This document shows positions 1-11,067 of a stretch of DNA of 23,440 nucleotides, in pieces. How positions within the stretch are numbered: the first letter of the stretch is position 1; each line of letters opens with the position of its first letter. The position numbers and the translations under genes were made by a program. Source of the stretch: Pigoraptor chileana. Taxonomy: Eukaryota > Opisthokonta > Filasterea. The DNA is taken from contig CALSCR010000343.1 in assembly GCA_943704495.1 (NCBI GenBank), positions 1-23,440 of the forward strand. Reading direction: 5' to 3'. A model generated the notes under the pieces. The model was not told the DNA's origin, made no database searches, and saw only the letters and a list, made by a program, of their open reading frames with translations.

Positions 1-75
<75 letters not shown>
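1..75. repeat. (GT)n dinucleotide microsatellite
   Basis: The first 75 bases are an uninterrupted GT repeat that runs off the left edge, so its full length is unknown. It lies upstream of the first visible exon (247) and is most simply part of an intron of the ankyrin-MAP3K gene, since a pyrimidine-rich acceptor ends at 246 and no donor is seen before it. Similar but less pure TG-rich tracts recur inside introns further along the window. Confidence 0.95.
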
Positions 76-76
<1 letters not shown>

Positions 77-246
77 AGGGGAGCAATAGGGCGGAACGTT
101 CGTCAAAGAATGTTTACGTTTCACTCGTGTGCAGTGTATTGCGCGTGTTGTAGTAGTGGTAGTTGGAGGTTTGGTGTGAGCACTTATGCGATATGGGCAT
201 ACGCAACATGAAGTCCCTGCTGACAACTTTGCGCTCTTCTCCACAG

Positions 247-3200
247 GCGTATAATGGCCATGACGACGCGGCCATGTGCTTGCTGCGATATGGAGCTGAC
301 ATCACGATTCCAGATTCGAACGGCAAGACGGCATTGGATGTTGCGCGAGGGCCGAAAATGATCACATTTCTCAAGGGTAGGTTTTGTGTTAAGTGCGTTG
401 AGTGTGGTAGTGGTAAGAAGGAATGGCATGTCTAACCCATCTCCCGTCTGTTTTGATCTGATTGCAACGATACGCGCGGATCGGCAGGCATCGCGGCGAC
501 TGGGTTTGCCAACTTTATGTTTGATCGCTCGCTCGACGGAATGCGGGACGACGCAGCACTGCAGGCGCGGTTCGACAAGATGATGGCCCAGAAGATCCGG
601 CTTCTCGACGACAGCAATCCGAACCTGGCAGACAAGGATGGCAGTGGAAAGGAGCTTGCGGTGTACCAGGGCGGCAACGTCGGCCTGGACAACTCGTCTG
701 CCAAAATACCCGCCATGGAGTCGTTTCTGACCATGTTCAATCCGACGCGCCGCAGCCGGAGTAAAGTAGAGCTGTTGATAGCACTTGCGCAGCAGCAGGC
801 GCAAAACGCACAACAGCAGGTGCACAACGCGGCATTGCAGAAGCTCCGCGACGAGGAGCTAACCAAGCAGCAGCAGGCGGCCGCAATCGACGCCATCTAC
901 ACGCAGACGTCGGTAAAGACATCGCCCTTCATGCCTGCGAATTTGAATGTTGCGCCGTATGGCACGCCAATGAAGCCCGGTGAAATTCCGACGGCAACCG
1001 GGAACGGACGAGATCCGTCGTACGGTGCGCCGTCACTTCAACCGCAACCGCAGGGACAACAGTTCCAGGTCGCCATGCCTTCGTTTGGCGGGGGTGGTGG
1101 TGGCGGCGGGGCCGTGGGTGGCGATGGCCAGCGGTCGCAGATGCAGATGCAGCAGCCGCAGTCAATGGAGGATGGGCAGGGCGGCTACTATGATGAGCAG
1201 GGGGGTGACAAGGGAGTCGCATTGCCCAAGCTCAACGGAGGTGCGCGACACAGCAGCGCTCGCGGCGACGGCGAACATCCGGGCAGCGCGACGGTGCACA
1301 AGACGACGAGCCAAGGGGGCAGGGGAGTGCTGCCGCGCGTGAACGGGGCGGGTGACGGCCAGAGCGCCGGCGCGAATCCCTTTCCGCAGGTGGCGGGGAG
1401 CAGTGCGCGGCGTGCGGCACAGGGCAGCGCGCCCAATCACTCTGCGCGCGTGCGTGAGCTCAGCCTCTCTGGGACCGGCGGGGGGAGTGCAAGCTCCCAC
1501 TCCAGCGAGCAGGGCATCGACCCGAACCACGTTACCATGTCAATATCGCGGGTGAGTCTGGACTACTTTGCGGGGGGACTTGCGCCCGCCCCGAAAGGCA
1601 GGGGTCAGTCGCTGGCACTCCCGTCGACAAAGCCAGGCGCCCGACGAATACAAAACATCCGGCCGTTTGGAATGGATTCAATACCGAGCGGATCGGTGCC
1701 GCCGGGTAACCCACATCAGGGTATGAATGGCGGCTACGGCGGGATGAATGGCATGGTCGGAGGCATGTCTGGAGCGCCGTCGCGAAACGGAGGCGCGCCG
1801 AACGGAAGTGGCGGTGCCTACATTGCGCAGCAGGCTCAAAAACGTGAGTTGCTTGTATTGCGTAATCGTGCTCGCGACATAGTCTCGACATGATTTTTTA
1901 TTTATTTTTTTATTGTTGGGTGGGCTGATATTCACACATAGTGATACACTTTATTCATGCTTTCTGTGCTTTCATGGACCATGCATCGAACAACTTGCAA
2001 TTCTCTGCGCGCTCCGTTTCTGCGGTCAATTCATTCACACAACTCACCCTGATTCCCCTCATTCCACCCTGGTTTGGCATTCTTTTATCATCAGCAAAAT
2101 CGTCGTATGTCGACTTTCAGAAGCGGAACAATCCGCGCGCACTGCCGCCGCCGCAGCAGATGCAGCAGCAGCAAACACCGGATCCGTCGATGTTTTACGA
2201 CAACGGCATGGAAGGCGAGCCGCTGTTCGACCCCAACGCACCCACCATCGACATTATCGACGTGGACGCCCCGGGACTTCCTCCGATCAAGCGACAGAGG
2301 AGCATCGCTCTCAACATTGGTGCGTTGTTTGCGTAACCTTTTATTTTTTGTTTTTGTGTTTTGATCTTTTTGTGTGTTCTTCTTCTTTTGTGTGGGCGTG
2401 TGTTTGACGCTCTGGATCTTCGCCGCGCGAGGAGGGTATTTGATGCACATTGGAGAACAAGGGAAGCGAAAAACGAGTACCATAATATCTTCTCACATCG
2501 ACGATTTTGTGTAATCTCCCATTTGTGTGCAGGCCAAGCCATGGCGTCGGCCCAGTCGGTCATGTCACCCGTCACGCAGATTGTTCAGTCACCGCTTATT
2601 CCGCCGATTGGCGCGGGCAGTTACCAGCAACCTCCGACGCCCTCGACGTACCCGCAAAGCCAGCCTGCGTACGCATCTCAGCCGGCGCAGCAATCGCAGC
2701 CGCAATACAACGACTCAGCCGTTCCAAAGCTGTCGCACGACGGCGAGGGAGAGTTGCGCCGGACGCACGACAAGACGCACATGGGCGAGAATGGCGCGCC
2801 CGTCAGCGACGACCGGTTCAATTTTCTGTCGACGTCGCAGGAGCAGTCGGATATTCAGTGGAAAAAGGGCTATCTGCTTGGTCGTGGCGCATTTGGCAAG
2901 GTGGGTGGCGGCAAGAGTGGGAGTGGGAGTGGGAGTGGGAGACTTAAATGTGGCGGAGGGGCACATGGTGGGCTGTCAATGCGATGTGGTCATCTGCTTC
3001 ATACTATTGAACGCATCCAATCGCACTCTCTGAGTCATCAACGGTACATTGCATTGTGTGTGCACGTGTGAATCTGCAGGTGTTTTGCGGTCTGAACAAA
3101 CAGACGGGCGAGCTCATCGCCGTCAAGCAGATCTTTTTGGGCGGTGGACAGGGCAACAACAAAAAGGACCTCAAATCGGTGTGTTTGTATTCCTTGCGTC

Positions 3201-4658
3201 TTCGGTATGACTAGCTTGGGATGCCGGTCCACAGCCCATCCTAATGCACAACTAAGGGGATGTTAGTTGGATTTTCCCGTTTCTTTGTTACTCATGAGTT
3301 GCATCGGGTCTGTTGATTGTGTTTGTGCGCGCAGCAAACTGCCGTGTACGAGCGCGAGATCACTCTGCTGAAGCGGTTACACCACCAGAATATTGTGGCA
3401 TACCTCGGCACGCGCATCGACGGCAATTCGCTGTACATTTTCATGGAGTTTGTGTCTGGCGGGTCGATTGCGTCGATGTTGTCGCAGTTTGGAGCGTTTG
3501 AAGAGGAAGTGATCCGGCACTATCTCAAGCAGATTCTCGACGGCGTTGCGTACCTGCACGACAACGAAGTCATTCACAGGTGAGTTGTGGGGCTGCGGAT
3601 GTTTGAGAGCCGTGCTTTTGTGCGTCTGGATCTGTGCGTGCACCTCATTATGCTCTTGAATGGGCGGCTCGCTGATACCACATGTCTCCAAACACCTGCA
3701 GAGACATCAAGGGAGCCAACATTCTCGTCGACACATCGGGCATTATCAAGCTCATCGATTTTGGCGCCGCAAAGCAACTATGCCAGGTATGACACAGCAC
3801 ATCATCGCCGAAAGTGCACTCTTGCATACTGACGCTACGTTATTGCACACACGCAAGCCCATATTGTTCTTGATTCGGTTGCGAGCGACTCATACAATGC
3901 CGTGACTGTTACTGTTGCAATTGGACCACAGCACATAAGCCACAGCAACCTTAAGTCGCTCGAGGGCACGCCCTACTGGATGGCCCCTGAAGTTGTGACT
4001 GAATCGGGCTATGGGCGCAAGTCGGACATATGGAGCATTGGCTGCGTTTTGTATGAGATGGGCACGGGATCGCCGCCTTGGTAAGTGCAGCAGCCGCCCA
4101 CCCGCCCACACGGCACGCAATATATCTGTTGGTGTGCGCCGAGTGTGGTCCACACAAGCGAGTTATTGTGCTGCGTGGGCCTTGTTCTGCTCCGCTCTCT
4201 CCACCCCACTCGACAGCACTGCTAACACTCGTTCTGCCACACTGCACACACACCGTCCATCATCCCGCCTGCTTGCAATGCAGGGCGCACATGGGTCCCG
4301 TGTCTGCCATCTTCCAAATCGGCTCTGGTACCGAAATACCCCGCCTTGGCGATCAGTTTTCTGCCGCCGCACACGACTTTCTGGGTCTCTGTTTGAAGCG
4401 GTGGGTGCTGCTGTGGCGTGTTTTGTTTTCCCCGTGTGTTGTGATGTGTTGTGATGTGTGTTGAGTATTGCATTTCCATCTGCCTAGGACCATCATTGAT
4501 TTTGATTGTTATGTTTTCCCTCTGCTCTTGCTGGTGCTGCCGTGGGCAATCGCAGGAATCCAAATGAGCGTCCGTTTGCGCGTGAGTTGCTCTATCACAG
4601 CTACGTGAGAGATGCACGTCACCCACGCCAGCGAGGCATGACTGGCCCGCCCATGTAG
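247..4658 (+). CDS. Ankyrin-repeat MAP kinase kinase kinase (STE11/MEKK type), 5'-partial
   Basis: Cytosolic Ser/Thr kinase expected to phosphorylate MAP2Ks. Exons read as 247-376, 488-1843, 2095-2319, 2533-2900, 3080-3178, 3335-3579, 3702-3786, 3932-4080, 4284-4400 and 4556-4658. All junctions are GT-AG and phase-consistent, giving 958 residues; the start lies left of the window. The first exon carries an ankyrin unit ([20 protein letters not shown], then GKTALDVA). A long Gln/Gly/Ser-rich low-complexity linker follows, including a run of eight glycines. The kinase domain is about residues 680-945 of the visible part: glycine loop [12 protein letters not shown] lysine 709, HRD Asp 809, DFG 827-829 and GTPYWMAPE ending at 856. 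All catalytic residues are present, so it should be active. The [10 protein letters not shown] and [13 protein letters not shown] motifs are MEKK-like. Only part of the ankyrin region is visible. Confidence is high for the kinase and moderate for exact exon edges in the linker. Confidence 0.93.
2917..2940 (+). repeat. (GTGGGA)4 hexamer repeat, potential G-quadruplex
   Basis: Four GGG runs at 2919-2921, 2925-2927, 2931-2933 and 2937-2939, each separated by three bases, form a classical four-tract G-quadruplex motif on the sense strand. It begins 18 bases inside the MAP3K intron that splits the codons of the kinase glycine loop (donor at 2901). Confidence 0.8.
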
Positions 4659-5692
4659 TCATGGAGCGCATAACGCATCCGCATCTGCATCTGCAGTGTG
4701 CGCCCGCTCGGCTTTCCCCTCTCCCATGTCTGCACCGCCATCCCGCGTGCCCATCCGTCTATTGTTTTGTCGAATATTTCGCTTTGCGTTTATGGTTTTC
4801 TGAAAGTTATGTCTGCACAGATTATAGTTGTAAAATACGCCATGCACCACTCCTCACGCGTTTTGCTGGCATTGCGTTTCTTCTGCACTTATTTTCCATT
4901 TATTTGTTTCCATTTGTTCATAGTCCCTTTCGGTACTGGTGCATCTTCCGCCTGTATTCTTTGTGGTCTCTCTCGCCCTTTGAGACATCGCTACTCCCTT
5001 ACTGCGGTCCTCATTTGGGCACATTGTAATTAAGAGTTATGTAACCTCCCGCGCACGATGGGCCTGACAAAAATTATTATCCCACCTACTCTAAACATGG
5101 GCTTTCGATGCCGGTCCAGTGAGCGCGAACTGGCTGCCCAGAGAAACTGTTCTATGTTCGTCTACTACGCTGGCCCCTCTCCTCACCGCGAGTGAAGCGG
5201 GGGTCCCGTGCGATGTTGTGCATGTATATGTAGTTGGCCCGGTGTTGATGGCCGCATTGTGCTGAAGTCGCGGATCGGAATCAGATGATCCGATGGATGC
5301 CTATAATCGTAAAATCCGCCAACGGCACCCGAATTGATAATTGCTCACAAAACACACACAATTACGCTGCTGTTTCAGTTTAACAGCCGTCGTAATTTCC
5401 GGCTGTACCCTAGTCGACTGCATTTTATGATGACGTTGGTGCGCCCTCTTTCTGCACTGACGGCTTTCTGTTGTTGCATACTGCCGAGTTGAATCGCACT
5501 AATCGCCGCTGAGGTCCAATTTTGGCTTTTGCCGCAAAGCCTATAAAACATGCAAACTGTGTTGATCTTGTATATGCTCGTGCTAATGTTTATATGCTCT
5601 AGGAGGACTTCAAGGGGACCACAACACGTAATCTCAGCATTCCCTAGTGGCTCCAAGAATCGACTTGTGTGTGAACACGGAAACAAACGAAA
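4659..5692. other. Intergenic region, ankyrin-MAP3K to CHMP2A
   Basis: No convincing gene in about 1 kb. The first few hundred bases are pyrimidine-rich and probably hold the 3' UTR of the MAP3K; I find no AATAAA. The middle part, about 5095-5300, can form short perfect stems: TGGGC 5098-5102 with GCCCA 5136-5140, enclosing CCAGT 5116-5120 with ACTGG 5129-5133, and CGGATC 5271-5276 with GATCCG 5287-5292. A TATA-like element sits at 5542. The longest ORFs here have no recognisable domain. Confidence 0.6.
5542..5548 (+). promoter_or_regulatory. Candidate TATA box upstream of CHMP2A
   Basis: TATAAAA lies 145 bases before the CHMP2A ATG (5693). If used it would place transcription start near 5570 and give a 5' leader of about 120 bases. 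Only motif and position support this. Confidence 0.35.
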
Positions 5693-7367
5693 ATGCCGTT
5701 CCTTGAATCAATATTCGGGGCGAAGAAGACCCCGCAGCAGTTGCTACGGCAACACCAGCGGGCTCTTACTCGCGCGATGCGTGATTTGGATAAGGAAAAA
5801 TCAAAATTGGAACAGCAGGAAAAGAAGCTTTTGAGCGACATAAAGAAGATGGCACAGGGAGGCCAGATGGTGTGTATTTGTCGCCAAACCGCACATTCTC
5901 ATTTTCAGGTTTCATCTCAATGGTGTCTGATTGTGGTTGTTATAATTTGATTTTCTTTTTGAGATGCGGCAAGATTATGGCATCTGATTGTTGGTTGTTA
6001 ATATTTTAGGATGCGGCAAAGATTATGGCGAAGGACCTGGTGCGGACGCGCCGGTACGTCAAGAAGTTCATCATGATGAAGGCACAGATTCAGGCTGTCT
6101 CCTTGAAAATACAGGTAAGCCACACATAGCAGCGCTGTTTGTGCAATGACACCTGCGTGACTCATTCTTCAACCGCGTCTCTCCCTCAAAGTATTCTAAC
6201 TGGTTGCTGTGTGATACATTGAATGCAGACATTGAGGTCCACCCAAGCCATGGCCGAGGCCATGAAAGGCGTCACCAAGGTGTGTATCTGTGTATCTGGG
6301 CATCCTATCAATGACCGAATGATTGACTTTGCTTTTGTGAACGAGGGAAAGATAGAGATCGAGAGAGACAGAGAGAGAGATAGAGAAACAGACAGAAGGT
6401 TGTAGGAAGCCCGTTTGTGCCCATCAACAGAGAGGGAGAGAGAGGGAGAGAGAGACCTGCTGCGCATTGTGTCTTCTTACGTTTCTTTTTGCATACTACG
6501 CTGCGTTGCAGGCCATGAAATCAATGAACGCGAGGATGAACCTCCCAGAAATACAGAAGATCATGATGGAGTTTGAAAAGGTGCGTGCCAATAGCTAGCC
6601 TTTGTGGCTGTTGCATGTTTGTCTATCATGTTTGTGTGCTCATCTGCGTGCGCGACTGTGTGTGTGTGTCTGTATCTGTATCTCTATGTGTGTGTGCGAG
6701 TGTGTGTCCGTGTGTGTATATGTGCATCTGTTTTGCGGATGTATGTTTGTCTGTTTGTTGCCTCTATGCGCGTTTGCATTTGTGCATGTATGTGTTCGGG
6801 TAAGTGTGCTTTGTATGTATATAAATATGTGCGCGCGTGTGTGTGCATGTATGTGCATGTATGTGCCTGTCTGTCTGTTTGGTATATGTCGCCATTCGGT
6901 AGGCTCAGTCTGTGCTCATAGTCTCATGTGCGCACATGACGGCATTTTGGTATATCACAGGAGTCTGAAATAATGGATATGAAGGAAGAGATGATGAACG
7001 ACACCATTGACGATGTGATGGGCGACGCTGAGGACGACGAGGAGAGCGACCTGATCGTCAACAAAGTCCTGGACGAGATTGGTATCAGCCTCAATCAGAC
7101 GGTGAGTTCATACCGAATGCGAGGGTCGTTTTTATCCTTAAGTACGTCAAAACAAACACGGCATGTTTGTCGTTATTGGCCATGTGCCACCCAAAGTGCA
7201 TTGCTTACAATCGAATCGCGGTGCAATTACCCCCTCTTCAGCTTGTGGACGCGCCGCAGACCAAGACCCCTGCGGCAGCCCAGCCAGTGGCGGCGGGGAA
7301 GGCGGCCGTCGCAGACTCGGCGGACGCTGACCTCCAGGCGAGGCTGGACAACCTGCGCCGCGACTGA
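5693..7367 (+). CDS. CHMP2A: Charged multivesicular body protein 2A (ESCRT-III, Vps2)
   Basis: ESCRT-III subunit that co-polymerises with Snf7/CHMP4 and CHMP3 on membranes for multivesicular-body sorting, abscission and membrane repair, and recruits Vps4 for disassembly. Exons 5693-5869, 6010-6114, 6229-6279, 6512-6580, 6961-7101 and 7242-7367, all phase 0 and GT-AG, give 222 residues, the same length as human CHMP2A. Near-identical blocks are visible: KTPQQLLRQHQRALTRAMRD, the DLVRTRRYVKKF segment, QAVSLKIQT, AMAEAMKGVTKAM, IQKIMMEFE, and MDMKEEMMND followed by an acidic stretch. The C-terminus is LQARLDNLRRD, the MIM1 helix that binds the Vps4 MIT domain. The ATG at 5693 opens directly into the conserved basic N-terminal helix. 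Every intron falling in phase 0 is noteworthy. A CHMP2B assignment is less likely because of the C-terminal LRRD. Confidence 0.97.
5963..5981 (+). repeat. Intronic near-copy of the CHMP2A exon 2 start
   Basis: Nineteen bases in CHMP2A intron 1 match the first 20 bases of exon 2 (6010-6029) except for one A missing from an A run. The copy follows a T-rich tract and an AG, so it resembles the real acceptor, but its reading frame meets a stop within a few codons. It looks like a short local duplication of the acceptor/exon boundary, about 47 bases apart. Confidence 0.8.
6352..6455 (+). repeat. GA-rich simple repeats in CHMP2A intron 3
   Basis: Two purine-rich blocks, roughly 6352-6404 and 6428-6455, consist of imperfect GA and GAGGGA units. 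They lie within the 232-nt intron 6280-6511 and have no coding value. Confidence 0.8.
6650..6890 (+). repeat. TG-rich imperfect repeat in CHMP2A intron 4
   Basis: About 240 bases dominated by TG, TGTA and TGTC units fill most of the 380-nt intron 6581-6960. Several frames are open through it because of the low complexity; these are not genes. Confidence 0.85.
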
Positions 7368-7763
7368 TTTGTGCGGGCCACGATGGTACCTGTGCCATGC
7401 GCACAGCTGCTTGAGAAAGCCCTCCCTGCATGTGTCTCGTCTTGCGTGTGCGTGTGTCAATCCCTCCGCCTGTCTGTAATCCCCGAATAACCAACTTAGG
7501 GTTCGGCAGCTCACCCTTACTGACTCACTGTTTATTTTTGGAGCATGGTGTCGATGTGGCTATATATAGAATCAATTAAGCCTCCTCACACATCAATTGT
7601 GATAATCACAAAATCAAAATCGACGATGATTGATTTGCACAACAATCACTCAGTGTGTAAACGGAGTTCTAGTAGTAGAACACGCATGTAACCTCTCTTG
7701 CAAAGAGGTCTTGAAGGAAGGCTGACAGTTAAAATCCACCGAAACTTGTTCGTGGGGGCAATC
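7368..7763. other. Intergenic region with inverted repeats
   Basis: It holds the CHMP2A 3' UTR and the upstream region of the secreted-protein gene. TATATATA is at 7561-7568. Three perfect small inverted repeats follow: TTGTGAT/ATCACAA at 7597-7611 (one-base spacer), GTTCTA/TAGAAC at 7666-7681 (four-base loop) and ACCTCT/AGAGGT at 7691-7709 (seven-base loop). Confidence 0.7.
7561..7568 (+). promoter_or_regulatory. Candidate TATA box for the secreted Cys-rich protein
   Basis: TATATATA is 196 bases before the chosen ATG at 7764. It implies a leader of about 170 bases that would contain the three inverted repeats at 7597-7709. Motif evidence only. Confidence 0.35.
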
Positions 7764-8549
7764 ATGCGCGTCTCGGTGCTTGCTGCTGCAGTGTGTGCGC
7801 TCATCCTCGCGGCCGCTGCCCTGCCCTCCCGAGTGCACGCAGACGTGGTGCCATGCGGGCCCACTTGTGGCGGCGGTTTCTGCCCTGAGGGGCTGACGTG
7901 CGATCGCATCTGTGTCATCGCAGGCTGTTTTGAGAGATGCAAGAAGCCCGCGGAGGGCATCCCCGCTGCCCCCGGCACGCCCGCGCAGCTTGTGTTCCAC
8001 GTGCATCGTCTCGCAAGTGACGGCTTCACATTCAGCCTCCACTCGCTCGACACACAAATAATGACTGCGTGCCAGTCGGTGGTGTTTCCAACACTGAACG
8101 ATACGATGAACGCAATCGATGCTGTCAAAGAAAATGCTGGCGCAAAACGCAACTGGCGCGCGTCTGTTCTCGTGGATGCGTCTGCCATGTGTATTGCCGA
8201 GGCCGACGACGCCAATGTCCACGCGTCGCACATCCAGCGCCTTGTTTCTCAGTACGTGGGCGTGGCGCAGGTGTCCTTCGACGACGATGTGCAGACCAAG
8301 GGACAGAACTTCGCTGCGAAGATTGAGTGTGATGTGGGCTACACAGGCGACGAATGTGACGAATGCGCTCTCGGCTTCAAGAAACTCGTCGACGTCCCTG
8401 TGTGTGCGCGTGCCTCACCCAGCGCTCGTGCTGCGCAGACGGACAGCTGCGACACAAATGTCACGTGTCGTGGGGGACTGTGCCCCGTCGGTACTGCGTG
8501 CAAGCGCCACTGCATTCTCAACGCGGGTTGTGCCGACATCTGCCTGTAG
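7764..8549 (+). CDS. Secreted cysteine-rich protein with laminin-EGF-like motif
   Basis: Single-exon gene of 261 residues, unrecognised beyond its motifs. The ATG at 7764 was chosen over an in-frame open stretch from 7698 because it starts a textbook signal peptide (hydrophobic residues 5-20, small residues near 26). Mature residues 31-59 and 229-260 form a repeated seven-cysteine module with spacing C-x(3-5)-C-x4-C-x5-C-x3-C-x(4-5)-C-x3-C and a shared GG-x-C-P-x-G core. Near residues 190-210 is CDVGYTGDECDECALGFKK, which resembles a laminin-type EGF module. The middle is mostly non-cysteine alpha/beta sequence of unknown fold. The protein is presumably extracellular or vacuolar; a binding or defence peptide role is only a guess. 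It is convergent with ASPDH, with 198 bases between stops. Confidence 0.85.
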   Translation: MRVSVLAAAVCALILAAAALPSRVHADVVPCGPTCGGGFCPEGLTCDRICVIAGCFERCKKPAEGIPAAPGTPAQLVFHVHRLASDGFTFSLHSLDTQIMTACQSVVFPTLNDTMNAIDAVKENAGAKRNWRASVLVDASAMCIAEADDANVHASHIQRLVSQYVGVAQVSFDDDVQTKGQNFAAKIECDVGYTGDECDECALGFKKLVDVPVCARASPSARAAQTDSCDTNVTCRGGLCPVGTACKRHCILNAGCADICL

Positions 8550-8747
8550 ATCATTAGTCATATGTCTTTTACATGGGACGCATTGAATATATCTTTGAAT
8601 ATCTCTACGCCAGCTATTGTCTGTTGGCCCGATTCGCATGTAAGTTTCCCGCACGTTGCGCGGTGGTTGTCCACCAGTGTACATAATCTCCACAATTGCA
8701 AATACATTTTCACATTCACCGCGCGCCCGAAATCGCCCGAGAGACCT
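8550..8747. other. Short convergent 3' intergenic gap
   Basis: This 198-bp gap separates the stop codon of the secreted-protein gene (+) from that of ASPDH (-). Both 3' UTRs must lie here and may overlap. No AATAAA is visible on either strand. Confidence 0.6.
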
Positions 8748-10557
<1,810 letters not shown>

Positions 10558-11067
10558 GGCACCGAATGTCTGAGAATACACTGCGGGAGTAAATGCTAAG
10601 CTTACGCCTGAAAATGCTTCCACGGCCAATGACTTTGCAGTCTCAAATACTGTCTAAGCTTAGTATGGTAGCCGTAACATTATGAACGGAGAACATTGTG
10701 CATCATTTAATTAGTTTGAACCGAGCGTCACGGCCTCGGACGGGACGCCAGGCACGTGACTTTTCCCGCCAATTCAAATTCTGACAATGGGTGCCGTCAC
10801 TGAATTCAGACAATTTTTAAGGGACCGGACTTGTAACTCCACTGACAGCGGTATAGGAGTGCTCCTGCTTATATTTACTTGCAGCTTTCTTCATCAGGGG
10901 AAAGCACCTACTATATCTTGTTACGAGGTCCGGTTGTTTCGAAAAGTTGACCTGTCAAAGCCATCTCAGTTTCGCGCCATCTTCCTGAGGATGTGATCTC
11001 CAGTGCCTGTGAATTACTCTTTTTCTCATTAATTCTCGGTCACTTCAGCGCACCTCCATGAGAAGCA
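10558..11067. promoter_or_regulatory. Divergent promoter region, ASPDH / RFWD3
   Basis: The 510 bp between the two start codons must hold both promoters. It contains no good TATA box close to either start. A near-palindrome AGGAG-TG-CTCCT lies at 10855-10866, and related short AT-rich words (AATTCTGACAA near 10777, AATTCAGACAA near 10803) occur. There is no gene inside. Assigning any element to either gene is not possible from sequence alone. Confidence 0.5.

Noticed and set aside
184-825. 213-codon - strand ORF opposite the MAP3K
   Set aside because: It is a shadow of the + strand coding exons and crosses a MAP3K intron. No motif is present.
6573-6973. Cys/Val-rich ORFs in the CHMP2A intron
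   Set aside because: They come from TG-rich simple sequence; the intron is required for the CHMP2A reading frame.
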